Shown here in pieces: positions 1-9,042 of a stretch of DNA of 64,000 bases. Position numbers and translations under genes: made by a program. Source of the stretch: Geopseudomonas aromaticivorans (GTDB lineage Bacteria; Pseudomonadota; Gammaproteobacteria; Pseudomonadales; Pseudomonadaceae); assembly GCF_019097855.1 (NCBI RefSeq), contig NZ_JAHRGL010000030.1:248001-312000 (forward strand), in the 5' to 3' direction. The notes beneath the pieces were generated by a model. That model worked only from the letters and a program-made list of their open reading frames with translations. It made no database searches and had not been told where the DNA came from. Every line of letters begins with the position of its first letter. Positions within the stretch are counted from its first letter, which is position 1.

Positions 1-1
1 C

Positions 2-670
2 GTCACCGAACAGTACGACAACCTCGCCCTGTCCTATCTGCAACGTCACCCTCAGTGCAGGTACATCTACCTGAGCAGCGGCGCCGCGTATGGCACCAAC
101 TTCGAAGCGCCTGTGACCGAAACCTCGAAGGCGGTCTTTGCAGTCAACGCACTGCAACCCCAAGACTGGTACGGCACTGCCAAATTTCAGGCGGAGTGCC
201 GCCATCGGGCGCTACCCGCATTCGCTATCGTGGATGTCAGGGTGTTCAGCTATTTCAGCCATCGCCAAGCGCTCGATGCCCGTTTTTTCCTGAGCGACAT
301 CTTGCGCGCCTTGCAATCCGGCGCGGTGCTTGAAGTAGCCCCGGACGACATGGTCAGAGACTACCTGGTGCCTGCCGATTTCCTGCAACTGATCGACAGG
401 ATCCTGCAGTCATCGTCTTGCAACGATGTAGTCGACTGCTACACCTTGGCGCCCATCGGCAAGTTCGACTTGCTGGCGGCTCTGGGAGAGCAGTTCGGCC
501 TGCAATACACAGTCGTGGGTGATCAGGCAAAGATCAACGCCACAGGCCCCAAGGCCAATTACTACTCACGCAATCGCAAAGCGGAACACCTGTTCGGCTA
601 TGTTCCCGGCGATTCCTCGTTGAGCGGCCTGCTGAGCGAGATCCGGCAGCACCTGAATGCCAGACAATAA
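2..670 (+). CDS. NAD-dependent epimerase/dehydratase family protein, 5' truncated by the window
   Basis: The frame is open from base 2, upstream of the first ATG at 113, so the gene starts outside the window. The visible part is about 222 codons. It begins in an extended-SDR fold: YLSSGAAYG forms the strand carrying the catalytic Ser, and WYGTAKF supplies the YxxxK pair. The N-terminal Rossmann glycine motif is not in view. The C-terminal half (RDYLVPADFL, LLSEIRQHL) is typical of nucleotide-sugar epimerases/dehydratases acting in the cytoplasm. It ends 12 bases before a gtrA-like gene, so it probably belongs to the same LPS transcription unit. The substrate cannot be told from sequence. Confidence 0.85.
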   Translation, partial: VTEQYDNLALSYLQRHPQCRYIYLSSGAAYGTNFEAPVTETSKAVFAVNALQPQDWYGTAKFQAECRHRALPAFAIVDVRVFSYFSHRQALDARFFLSDILRALQSGAVLEVAPDDMVRDYLVPADFLQLIDRILQSSSCNDVVDCYTLAPIGKFDLLAALGEQFGLQYTVVGDQAKINATGPKANYYSRNRKAEHLFGYVPGDSSLSGLLSEIRQHLNARQ

Positions 671-682
671 AAGGCGCCCCCG

Positions 683-1060
683 ATGCTCCGCGGTTTTTTC
701 AAGGTAAAATTTTTCAGATTTCTGCTGGTGGGTTTGATGAATGCGGCGTTCGGCTATGGCTGTTTTGCCGCGTTCCTCTACCTTGGTCTGCACTACAGCG
801 CTGCGCTGTTGCTGGCCACGGTGCTGGGTATTGCCTTCAACTTCAAAAGCACCGGCGCCCTGGTGTTTGGTTCCAGAAACAACAAGCTGATTCTCAAGTT
901 TGTCGCCGGCTATGGCATTGTCTATTGCGCCAATGTCGCAGGTATCGCAGGGCTCAAGCTGTTTGGCCTGGACCCGTACCTAGCCGGTATTGCCCTGATC
1001 CTGCCCATGGCCTTACTCTCATTTTTCATTAATAACAGGTTCGTTTTCAATTATGCGTAA
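683..1060 (+). CDS. GtrA-family membrane protein (putative lipid-linked sugar flippase)
   Basis: A 125-residue, very hydrophobic protein with about four membrane helices and almost no soluble part. It matches the size and pattern of the GtrA/DPMS1-like family, including the early FLLVGLMNAAFGYG helix and the NNRFVFNY tail. Family members are proposed to flip undecaprenyl-phosphate-sugar to the periplasm or to anchor a partner transferase. Its 3' end overlaps the next gene by 8 bases, so the pair is translationally coupled. With the two following genes it forms a standard three-gene O-antigen modification set. Confidence 0.85.
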   Translation: MLRGFFKVKFFRFLLVGLMNAAFGYGCFAAFLYLGLHYSAALLLATVLGIAFNFKSTGALVFGSRNNKLILKFVAGYGIVYCANVAGIAGLKLFGLDPYLAGIALILPMALLSFFINNRFVFNYA

Positions 1061-1985
1061 GCTGATCAGCATTGTGACTCCCTGCTACAACGAAGAAGCC
1101 AATATTGATGAGCTCTATCAGCGCATCGTTGGAGTCATGTCACGGCTTGACTATGATTACGAGCATATTTTTATCGACAACTGCTCGACCGATGGCAGCA
1201 TCGCCAAGTTGCGTGAGCTCGCGGCACAGGATAAACGGGTAAAACTTATTCTGAACGCCCGCAACTTCGGGCATATCCGCTCGCCTTACCACGCCCTGCT
1301 CCAGGCCAGGGGCGATGCGTGCGTGCTCATTGCCTCCGACCTGCAAGACCCGCCGGAAATGATCGAAGAGTTCGTGCAGAAGTGGGAGCAGGGCTTCAAG
1401 ACGGTATTGGCCGTGAAGCCGGAAAGTGAAGAGTCTCGCATGATGTTCCTGCTGCGCCGCGCCTACTACCGCTTCATCACTCGAATCTCGGAGGTTCCGC
1501 TGGTCCAGAACGCCACCGGCGCCGGCCTGTTCGATCGAGTCGTGCTGGACATCCTGAAGAAAATCGATGACCCCTACCCGTACTTCAGGGGCCTACTCTG
1601 CGAAATTGGCTTTCCCATCGCCACGGTGCCGTTCAAGCAACCACGGCGCCAGCGCGGAATCACCAAGAACAACTTCTACACGCTGTACGACATCGCCATG
1701 CTTGGCATCACCAATCACTCGAAGGTGCCATTGCGCCTCATGGTCATGGGTGGCGGGCTGCTGGCGGGACTCAGCCTGTTGATCGCGTTCGGGTTCCTTG
1801 TGGCCAAGCTTCTGTTCTGGAACTCGTTCCAGATGGGCATCGCGCCCTTGCTGATTTCGCTGTTCTTCTTCAGTTCGATACAGATATTGTTTTTGGGCAT
1901 GCTGGGGGAATACCTGGGGTCGGTGCATACCCAGATGCGCAACATGCCTTTGGTGGTTGAGTTGGAACGTGTAAATTTTGATTGA
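1053..1985 (+). CDS. GtrB/DPM1-like family 2 glycosyltransferase
   Basis: A 310-residue GT2 enzyme. The N-terminal GT-A domain starts IVTPCYNEE (nucleotide binding), and SDLQDPPEMI carries the acidic metal/donor site. Around residues 200-210 QPRRQRGITK is the conserved basic stretch. Two C-terminal membrane helices end in LGEYLGSVH. Family members transfer a sugar from UDP or GDP to undecaprenyl phosphate on the cytoplasmic face. The flanking gtrA-like gene and downstream GT-C-like gene give the usual flippase / bactoprenol transferase / periplasmic transferase trio. The sugar is unknown. Confidence 0.88.
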   Translation: MRKLISIVTPCYNEEANIDELYQRIVGVMSRLDYDYEHIFIDNCSTDGSIAKLRELAAQDKRVKLILNARNFGHIRSPYHALLQARGDACVLIASDLQDPPEMIEEFVQKWEQGFKTVLAVKPESEESRMMFLLRRAYYRFITRISEVPLVQNATGAGLFDRVVLDILKKIDDPYPYFRGLLCEIGFPIATVPFKQPRRQRGITKNNFYTLYDIAMLGITNHSKVPLRLMVMGGGLLAGLSLLIAFGFLVAKLLFWNSFQMGIAPLLISLFFFSSIQILFLGMLGEYLGSVHTQMRNMPLVVELERVNFD

Positions 1986-2113
1986 ATTCGTGGACTGTTA
2001 GTGGTCGATAAGTTAAATAGTGCAATATTTAAAAAGCCATGGCAAAGGTGGCTCGCATCGGTGGTGCATTGCACACAATCGGCTCACGCCGACTGATTTC
2101 GTAGGATTGGATA

Positions 2114-3964
2114 ATGAAAAATAATCTAGAGCTCAAGGCGAGCCATTTTCTGCTTGGCGCATTCATTCTTTCTTTTTTGACTTTTTGGTTCGCTCGATAC
2201 ATTCAGGCCGCCAGCTTCGATCTCGTCCAGCACTTTTTGCTAGTTGATGAATTGACGAAGCACGCTGGCGTTCGAGCTGAGACCTTAGAACGTATCGGCC
2301 CAATGGCGGTCTATCCGCCAGTAGCTCATTGGATGGCGACAATTATCGGGTGGATCGGTGGATCGGAGCTTGTGGGGATCACGATTGTCACTATCGTGTC
2401 AGTCTACCTCTGCTACGTGCTTATCATTTGTCTCGTTGGGGCCAGTTCGCCGGTGCGTGCTTTGCTGTTAGCGCTCGCTTTCCTACTGCTGATGCCCACT
2501 CACTCCCTAATAGGCTGGGAAGTGGTTGGCAACTTCTTCTATCCTCAAATCGTCGCTGATGTGGTGTATTTTGGCACTCTCCTATGGGTCTCAAAGAATC
2601 GAGAGAATTGGCAACAAACTATCGCATTCCTACTGGTCGGCCAAGTCGCAATGTGGATTCAACCGCTAGTTGCGACTCATCTTCTCGCCGCAGGCTGCGC
2701 CTTGACGGCATTCCAGTTGTGGAATCGCTGGAACGAAAAAGCGTTTCCGCGTATGAGGCATGCTGCCAATCTCGTGGCGCTAGTCGTCGGCTCTGCGGTG
2801 ATCGTTTTTACCAATCCAGCATTCAAAGTGATGCGATCGATTTCGGCCATCGATGGCCACCTGGTTTTTGGGTACAGCTGGGTTTTGCTGGTTGCGCTCA
2901 TATGCGGGGCAGTAGGTGCTTGGAACTTGCGTCGATACTGGCGCGGCAAGGCTGAATACGTCGACGCGATCTTGGGTTCAGCCGTCGTAGTGGCAGTTGG
3001 ACTGGTAGTTCTTCAATTTGCCTTACTGAAACTGCATGGTGATGGCTCTCCCTACGCTATCAAGAAACACATGTTCATCGTCTTGACACTCGGCATGATG
3101 AATGCCATCCGTGTAATAGCATCGTATTTATCGGTAAGCAAAAAAAACCTAAACCCTGGTTTGGTCGCGCCTGTTCTCGCGGGACTTGCTTCGGTCTTTG
3201 TGCTTAAGGGGTACACTACTCCGGCCGCACCGATCGTCAATGCATTGGCATATGCGAACCATGCTTTTGAATATCAGTTGGCTGATTTCACCCCTGGTAA
3301 TACGGTGTTTTATGACAGCGCGCTACCGCTGCAGGCTAATGTGATGATTTCACTGGCAGCGTTTCAACACTCTTTTGATGCCCGTGCAATAGCGTGGCAA
3401 GGCGGGGCGTCGATCACGGAAGGGGCGGAGTATGCAATGATTCGGCGTACTCCGCATATCGAAAAAATATGCGATGAAAGATATTTGGAAAGGGAAGTCT
3501 ATGTTGTTGTTAATCCTTCGTGCGTGAACCAATATTTTCCGGGCGAAACGCTCAGCTTTGCTCCGGGGGGGGGCGGGTGGCAATATGCATCAAACGGGTG
3601 GAGCCTTGCGGAGGAATGGGGTGCATGGTCACTCGGTAATGTCGGCGGATCGGTCCTCTTAACTGTGCCGCCCAACGCGTACCAGCTAGTTATTAATGGC
3701 ATGGCCTATGTGAGCCAACAGCACCCGACTCAGACCATTGTCGTAGAAGTGAACGGCGCCGAGATCGCGACGTGGACATTTGATCTGACTGCGCCAACCG
3801 GCACGCGAGCGGCAGAAATCCCCAAGGATTTAATTCAGAATGGCTCGTTGCGAATCACACTGAAGGCGCCAGGTGCCGTTTCGCCAGCACAGATAGGGCA
3901 ATCAGCGGATACTCGGGTGCTCGGCCTTGGAGTGCAGACGCTCACCTTGCGTGCCGTGCCCTGA
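2114..3964 (+). CDS. Large polytopic membrane protein, probable GT-C-type O-antigen-modifying glycosyltransferase
   Basis: 616 residues: about ten hydrophobic segments in residues 10-370, then a soluble C-terminal region of some 240 residues, probably periplasmic. Early acidic and aromatic motifs (FDLVQHFLLVDEL near residue 35, VYPPVAHWMA near residue 70) resemble the first loop of GT-C transferases, where the catalytic Asp sits. By position this is the third gene of a Gtr cassette, the serotype-specific transferase. The tail contains a GWS motif and a conserved end (SPAQIG, LGLGVQTLTLR) that recurs in the broken gene at 4256-4686. Base composition is more AT-rich than the housekeeping genes downstream. 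A 9-base G run lies at codons 484-487. The preceding 128 bases are AT-rich with no clear promoter. Function is inferred from context only. Confidence 0.7.
   Translation: MKNNLELKASHFLLGAFILSFLTFWFARYIQAASFDLVQHFLLVDELTKHAGVRAETLERIGPMAVYPPVAHWMATIIGWIGGSELVGITIVTIVSVYLCYVLIICLVGASSPVRALLLALAFLLLMPTHSLIGWEVVGNFFYPQIVADVVYFGTLLWVSKNRENWQQTIAFLLVGQVAMWIQPLVATHLLAAGCALTAFQLWNRWNEKAFPRMRHAANLVALVVGSAVIVFTNPAFKVMRSISAIDGHLVFGYSWVLLVALICGAVGAWNLRRYWRGKAEYVDAILGSAVVVAVGLVVLQFALLKLHGDGSPYAIKKHMFIVLTLGMMNAIRVIASYLSVSKKNLNPGLVAPVLAGLASVFVLKGYTTPAAPIVNALAYANHAFEYQLADFTPGNTVFYDSALPLQANVMISLAAFQHSFDARAIAWQGGASITEGAEYAMIRRTPHIEKICDERYLEREVYVVVNPSCVNQYFPGETLSFAPGGGGWQYASNGWSLAEEWGAWSLGNVGGSVLLTVPPNAYQLVINGMAYVSQQHPTQTIVVEVNGAEIATWTFDLTAPTGTRAAEIPKDLIQNGSLRITLKAPGAVSPAQIGQSADTRVLGLGVQTLTLRAVP
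3565..3573 (+). repeat. G9 homopolymer inside the GT-C-like gene
   Basis: Nine consecutive G bases encode part of a Pro-Gly-Gly-Gly-Gly stretch just before the GWS domain. A one-base slip would frameshift the last ~130 codons. It is the longest G run I noticed in the window. Confidence 0.9.
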
Positions 3965-4222
3965 TAAACCGTAATAGGCCTGCCCGCACGTCATTCCTCT
4001 GGCTCGGACTTGGTCTGCAACTTCAACCAGGTCGCCCGCTCGCTGATCAGCGAGGTTGAGCACGTCGGCAAGGACAGCCGAGGAGCGGGCAGCTGCCTTG
4101 CTGGCGGCGGCAGTGCAGGAACTGCCGCTGGCTTCACTGGCCGCGAGGCGACTGGCAAGGGGCAGTTGCCCCGCGCAGGCTGTGAGCAGAAACGCGAGCG
4201 GCATCAACTGTTGCTTGATCAA
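3902..4222 (-). CDS. Small putative lipoprotein, possibly truncated
   Basis: The minus strand reads a short signal-like start (MPLAFLLTAC, lipobox LTAC) followed by an Ala/Ser-rich region of about 70 residues. The open frame begins with TTG at 4222, and an in-frame ATG six codons later (4204) gives a very short signal peptide. The last ~20 codons run antisense into the 3' end of the GT-C-like gene, which suggests the original 3' end was lost when the Gtr cassette joined here. No family recognised. It could be a chance ORF: I rely on the signal-peptide pattern and lack of a better reading of 3965-4222. Confidence 0.4.
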   Translation of the reverse strand: MIKQQLMPLAFLLTACAGQLPLASRLAASEASGSSCTAAASKAAARSSAVLADVLNLADQRAGDLVEVADQVRARGMTCGQAYYGLSGHGTQGERLHSKAEHPSIR

Positions 4223-4255
4223 TGATCTGCTGGCTATCTTGAATCACCTTGTTGA

Positions 4256-4686
4256 TTGGCGGCGGATTTGTTTAGGTCGGTAGAGGTTGATGAGCGGCTT
4301 GTATTTGAAGGGGGCGGATCTTTTGAGGTGAATTATTTTTCTGGAGGCTGGTCTACCCCAGCGTCAGAAGGAGAAGATGCTAGAGTATTGATTCCAGTGG
4401 CGATGCAAGGGCTTTTCTGATTGAGCATCGCCGCTGCTGTTAGGAGCTGCGGCTTGTTAACAAGTAGTACCCGTGTAATGGCGGGCTGGCTCTGTGGCTG
4501 ATCTCCAGACTGATGGAAAGCACTCGCTGGACGTGCAGATCCCTACGTCGGTTGTCGAGCGATTCAAGGTTGGCGGTATCTGCGGCTGGGTTTTCATTTC
4601 CGGATGCCAAGTGTCCAAAGGATATCGGGCTGAATGATGAATCGCGAAAATTGGCACTTTTGTTGAGGTCTATCACGTTTCGCTAG
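4256..4686 (+). pseudogene. Frameshifted remnant of a GT-C-like gene C-terminal domain
   Basis: Three reading frames carry successive pieces of one domain. Frame 1 (4256-4420) has FEGGGSFEVNYFSGGWSTP. Frame 2 (about 4479-4580) has SLDVQIPTSVVERFKVGG. Frame 3 (4579-4686) has FPDAKCPKDIG and RKLALLLRSITFR, then stops. The order and motifs parallel the tail of the intact gene at 2114-3964: GGGGWQYASNGWS, then AAEIPKDLIQNGSL, then SPAQIGQSADTRVLGLGVQTLTLR. This looks like the decayed 3' end of a related transferase gene whose membrane part is gone. The alignment was made by eye. Confidence 0.65.
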
Positions 4687-4853
4687 TCGATGTTTAGTGG
4701 TGGTTTTGCAAGGGGAGTTTATAGGTTTTAATTGGCGCGATGTTTGATGGCTGAGTGTTTTGTCGGATTTGGTCTGGGGTGTGGATAGTTTTGCTCAGTG
4801 AATTGTCCCTGTCCTTTACGAAAAGTTTGAATTGATATTGGTGGGATTGATAA
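4687..4853 (+). other. AT-rich leader upstream of gmd
   Basis: About 167 bases between the gene remnant and gmd, clearly richer in A and T than the surrounding genes. It probably carries the promoter of the gmd-to-wbpM operon. I found no convincing -35/-10 pair and no JUMPstart/ops element. A weak GGTGGGAT stretch lies just upstream of the gmd ATG. Confidence 0.4.
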
Positions 4854-5887
<1,034 letters not shown>

Positions 5888-5888
<1 letters not shown>

Positions 5889-6778
5889 TGGGCAAGCGCG
5901 TACTGGTTACCGGTATCCAGGGCTTTACCGGGCAGTACATGGCGGCAGAGCTGACCGCGCATGGCTACGAGGTGTTCGGCCTCGGCAGTCAGCCTTCTGC
6001 GACGGTCAATTACCGCCAGGTGGATTTGCTCGATGCGGAAGCTGTACGCCGTACGGTTGCCGAAATCCAGCCCGAGGTGGTCATTCACCTGGCGGCGCTG
6101 GCTTTTGTCGGCCATGGCGATGCCAATGCGTTCTATCAGGTCAACCTGATCGGTACGCGCAACCTGCTGGAGGCGGTCGCCGCCTCCGGCAAGGTGCCTG
6201 ACTGCGTGCTGCTGGCCAGCAGCGCCAACGTCTATGGCAATGCATCGGCTGGTGTGCTGAGCGAGTCGACCATTCCGGCCCCGGCCAACGACTATGCGGT
6301 AAGCAAGCTGGCCATGGAGTACATGGCCAGCTTGTGGTTCGAGCGCCTGCCGCTGGTGATCGCCCGTCCCTTCAACTACACCGGTGTCGGTCAAACAGAA
6401 AATTTCCTGTTGCCCAAGATCGTTTCGCATTTCCGGCGCAAGGCGGCAAGGATCGAACTGGGTAATCTGGATGTCTGGCGCGACTTCAGCGATGTCCGGG
6501 CGGTGGTGCGCGCCTATCGTGGCCTGATCGAGGCGCGTCCATGCGGGCAGACGTTCAATGTCTGTTCCGGGCGTACCCATTCGCTGCGTGAGGTGCTGGA
6601 GATGTGCACGGAAATCACTGGCCATCAGCTGCAGATCGAGGTCAATCCCGCCTTCGTGCGGGCCAGCGAGGTGAAGACGCTGTGCGGGGATGCCTCCCGG
6701 CTGCGTTCCGTATTGGGTGACTGGCAAACGCCACCACTTGTGGACACACTGCGCTGGATGTTGGCGGGCGAGCAGTGA
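5888..6778 (+). CDS. rmd: GDP-6-deoxy-4-keto-D-mannose reductase
   Basis: 296 residues from the ATG that overlaps the gmd stop; an upstream in-frame ATG at 5831 lies inside gmd and is less likely. Rossmann motif TGIQGFTGQYM at the N-terminus, LASSANVYG for the catalytic Ser, and YAVSKLAMEY for YxxxK. WRDFSDVRAVVRAY matches the conserved Rmd region. It reduces the 4-keto product of Gmd to GDP-D-rhamnose in the cytoplasm. Its 3' end overlaps the next gene by 4 bases (GTGA). Confidence 0.94.
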
Positions 6779-7917
6779 AAGTCATCCTGTCCGTTGAGCC
6801 GGTTCGCTTTCCGCTGACCGGCATTGGCCGTTACACCCAGGAGCTGGGGCGTAGCCTGGCGAAGAGCCCGGATATTTCCGAGCTGCGCCTCTTTGCCGGC
6901 AGGCGTTTTCTCGACGCCATCCCCACGCCTTCCAGTTCGGCAGGCGGGGGCTACGGCCTGAAGCGCGCGATACAGAAAAGTCATCTGGCCACAGAGGCTT
7001 ACCGACTGCTTATGCCGCTGCTGAAAAGGCATGCGTTAAAAGGCTGTGGCGACTATCTGTATCACGGCCCCAACTTTTTTATCCCTCCCTTTCCTGGGCG
7101 CAGCGTCGCCACGTTTCACGATCTCTCACCGTTTACCTGGGCAGACTCTCATCCCGGCGAACGGGTGCGCTTCATGCAAAAGGAGATGCACAAGAGCCTG
7201 ACCAGGGCGAGCGGACTGATCACCGACTCTGAATACACGCGGCGTGAAGTCGCGGAATACTTCGCTTGGCCCCTCGATCGCATCCACGCGGTGTCTTTGG
7301 CCTGTTCGAGTGATTTTCGCCCCCGTGTTGCCAGCGAACTGAGCGAGTTCCTGCGCCGTCATGGCTTGCAGTCCGGCGGCTACAGCCTGTATGTCGGTAC
7401 CATCGAGCCACGGAAAAACATCGAGACGCTGCTCGACGCCTACGAGCGACTGCCGCTGGCGTTGCGTCGACGCTGGCCCCTGATCCTCACGGGTTACAAG
7501 GGCTGGCGGAGCGAGGCGATCCATGGGCGCATCGAAGACGCACAGCGCGCGGGCTGGGCACGCTACCTGGGCTTTGTGCCCGGTGAGGACTTGCCCCTGC
7601 TGTTTGCCGGAGCCCGTCTGTTCGCCTTTCCCTCCCTTTACGAAGGCTTTGGCTTGCCGGTGCTGGAGGCGCTGAGTTCGGGAGTGCCGGTCGTTTGCTC
7701 GAACAGTTCATCGCTGCCCGAGGTGGCGGGAGAGGCGGCATTGATGAGCGAGCCTCTGGATGTCGAGACGCTTACGGCCAATCTGCAGCGCGGGCTTGAG
7801 GATGATGCCTGGCGTACGCTGGCGATTGCGTCGGGCCTGCGACACGCCGCCACCTTTTCGTGGGAGCGCTGCGCCCGGCAGACCATCGAGGTGTACAAGA
7901 AGGTGGTGGGCAGCTGA
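6775..7917 (+). CDS. Family 4-type glycosyltransferase (probable D-rhamnosyltransferase)
   Basis: 380 residues from a GTG start that overlaps the rmd stop. The N-terminus has FPLTGIGRYTQEL, the acceptor-side loop of GT4 enzymes. VGTIEPRKNIETLLDAYERL is the typical interdomain segment. FPSLYEGFGLPVLEALSSG is the E-x7-E donor-binding motif. Its place directly after gmd-rmd suggests GDP-D-rhamnose as donor, like WbpX/WbpY of the P. aeruginosa common polysaccharide, but the linkage cannot be read from sequence. The TGA overlaps the ATG of the next transferase. Confidence 0.87.
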   Translation: MKVILSVEPVRFPLTGIGRYTQELGRSLAKSPDISELRLFAGRRFLDAIPTPSSSAGGGYGLKRAIQKSHLATEAYRLLMPLLKRHALKGCGDYLYHGPNFFIPPFPGRSVATFHDLSPFTWADSHPGERVRFMQKEMHKSLTRASGLITDSEYTRREVAEYFAWPLDRIHAVSLACSSDFRPRVASELSEFLRRHGLQSGGYSLYVGTIEPRKNIETLLDAYERLPLALRRRWPLILTGYKGWRSEAIHGRIEDAQRAGWARYLGFVPGEDLPLLFAGARLFAFPSLYEGFGLPVLEALSSGVPVVCSNSSSLPEVAGEAALMSEPLDVETLTANLQRGLEDDAWRTLAIASGLRHAATFSWERCARQTIEVYKKVVGS

Positions 7918-9026
7918 TGTCCAGGGTGCTGCACTTCTTCAAGACCTACTACCCGCAAACCATGGGGGGGATCGAGCAGGTCATCTTTCAGCTGGCGGAA
8001 GGGGGCATCCCTCACGGCATCCAGGCCGAAGTACTTTATCTGAGCCGTGGCGGCAGCGCGCGAGGGGAGCCAGTCGCCAATCATCTGGCGCATCGTTCGC
8101 GGTTGGATCTGGAGTTGGCTTCCACCGGGTTTTCGCTGTCAGCGTTCAGGGATTTCGCCGAGTTGGCGAAACAGGCGGATCTGATCCACTACCATTTTCC
8201 CTGGCCTTACATGGACTTGGTGCATTTCGCTACCCGCCTGCGCAAGCCAACGGTGGTCACGTATCACTCGGATATCGTCAAGCAGAAGACCCTGCTCAAG
8301 TTCTACCAGCCGTTGATGCATCGGTTCCTGTCGAGTGTCGATCGGATCGTGGCGACCTCGCCGAATTATGTGGCGAGCAGCCCGGTCCTGCAGCACCTCC
8401 GGGATAAAGTCGAGGTCATCCCTATCGGTCTGGATCGGGCAACTTACCCACAGCCCACTCCCGAAAAGTTGGCATATTGGCAGGGTCGCTTTGGTCAGCG
8501 CTTTTTCCTCTTTGTCGGCGCCCTGCGTTACTACAAGGGACTGGCTTTCCTGCTCGAGGCCCTGCGCAGTGCGCCGTTGCCAGTGCTGATTGTCGGCAGC
8601 GGGCCACTGGAGGCAGAGCTCAAGGCGCAGGCGATGGCTTATGGGCTGAGCAACGTGCATTTCCTTGGCAGCCTGCCGGACGAAGACAAGGTGGCCCTGC
8701 TGTCGCTTTGCTATGGCCTGGTGTTTCCTTCTCACTTGCGCTCCGAAGCCTTCGGCATTTCCCTGCTGGAAGGGGCCATGTATGGCAAGCCGATGATTTC
8801 CTGCGAGATCGGCACCGGCACCACCTATATCAACATCGCCGGTGAAACCGGGCTGGTCGTGCCGCCTGCCGATCCAATGGCGCTCGGGCAGGCGATGCGT
8901 ACTCTCTGGGACCAGCCGGCAATGGCTGCGGAGATGGGGCGTCGCGCGCTCTTGCGCTTTGAGCAGCAATTTACCGCCGAGACGATGGTTTCCTCCTATG
9001 CCACCCTTTATCGGAGTCTGTTATGA
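7917..9026 (+). CDS. Family 4-type glycosyltransferase, WbpZ-like
   Basis: 369 residues; the ATG overlaps the previous stop. It begins RVLHFFKTYYPQTMGGIEQV, the GT-B acceptor loop, with a G7 run coding for part of MGGI. LFVGALRYYKGL and FPSHLRSEAFGISLLEGAMYG (E-x7-E) define the GT4 donor domain. The opening is close to what I remember of WbpZ, which adds the first D-rhamnose to the lipid-linked primer, so that is the best guess. Sixteen bases separate it from the next gene. Confidence 0.86.
   Translation: MSRVLHFFKTYYPQTMGGIEQVIFQLAEGGIPHGIQAEVLYLSRGGSARGEPVANHLAHRSRLDLELASTGFSLSAFRDFAELAKQADLIHYHFPWPYMDLVHFATRLRKPTVVTYHSDIVKQKTLLKFYQPLMHRFLSSVDRIVATSPNYVASSPVLQHLRDKVEVIPIGLDRATYPQPTPEKLAYWQGRFGQRFFLFVGALRYYKGLAFLLEALRSAPLPVLIVGSGPLEAELKAQAMAYGLSNVHFLGSLPDEDKVALLSLCYGLVFPSHLRSEAFGISLLEGAMYGKPMISCEIGTGTTYINIAGETGLVVPPADPMALGQAMRTLWDQPAMAAEMGRRALLRFEQQFTAETMVSSYATLYRSLL
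7965..7971 (+). repeat. G7 homopolymer in the WbpZ-like gene
   Basis: Seven G bases spanning the Met-Gly-Gly codons near residue 17. A one-base slip here would abolish almost the whole protein. Confidence 0.85.
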
Positions 9027-9042
9027 CTTCGGGAGTTGAGCC

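Noticed and set aside
3541-3600. Possibility that the G9 run marks a frameshifted pseudogene
   Set aside because: The frame is intact through the run, and the downstream GWS domain and end motif read normally.
4010-4283. Two short plus-strand ORFs in the junction region
   Set aside because: Low-complexity Ala/Gly/Arg composition, no ribosome site. The minus-strand lipoprotein reading is more protein-like, and the remnant at 4256 explains the rest.
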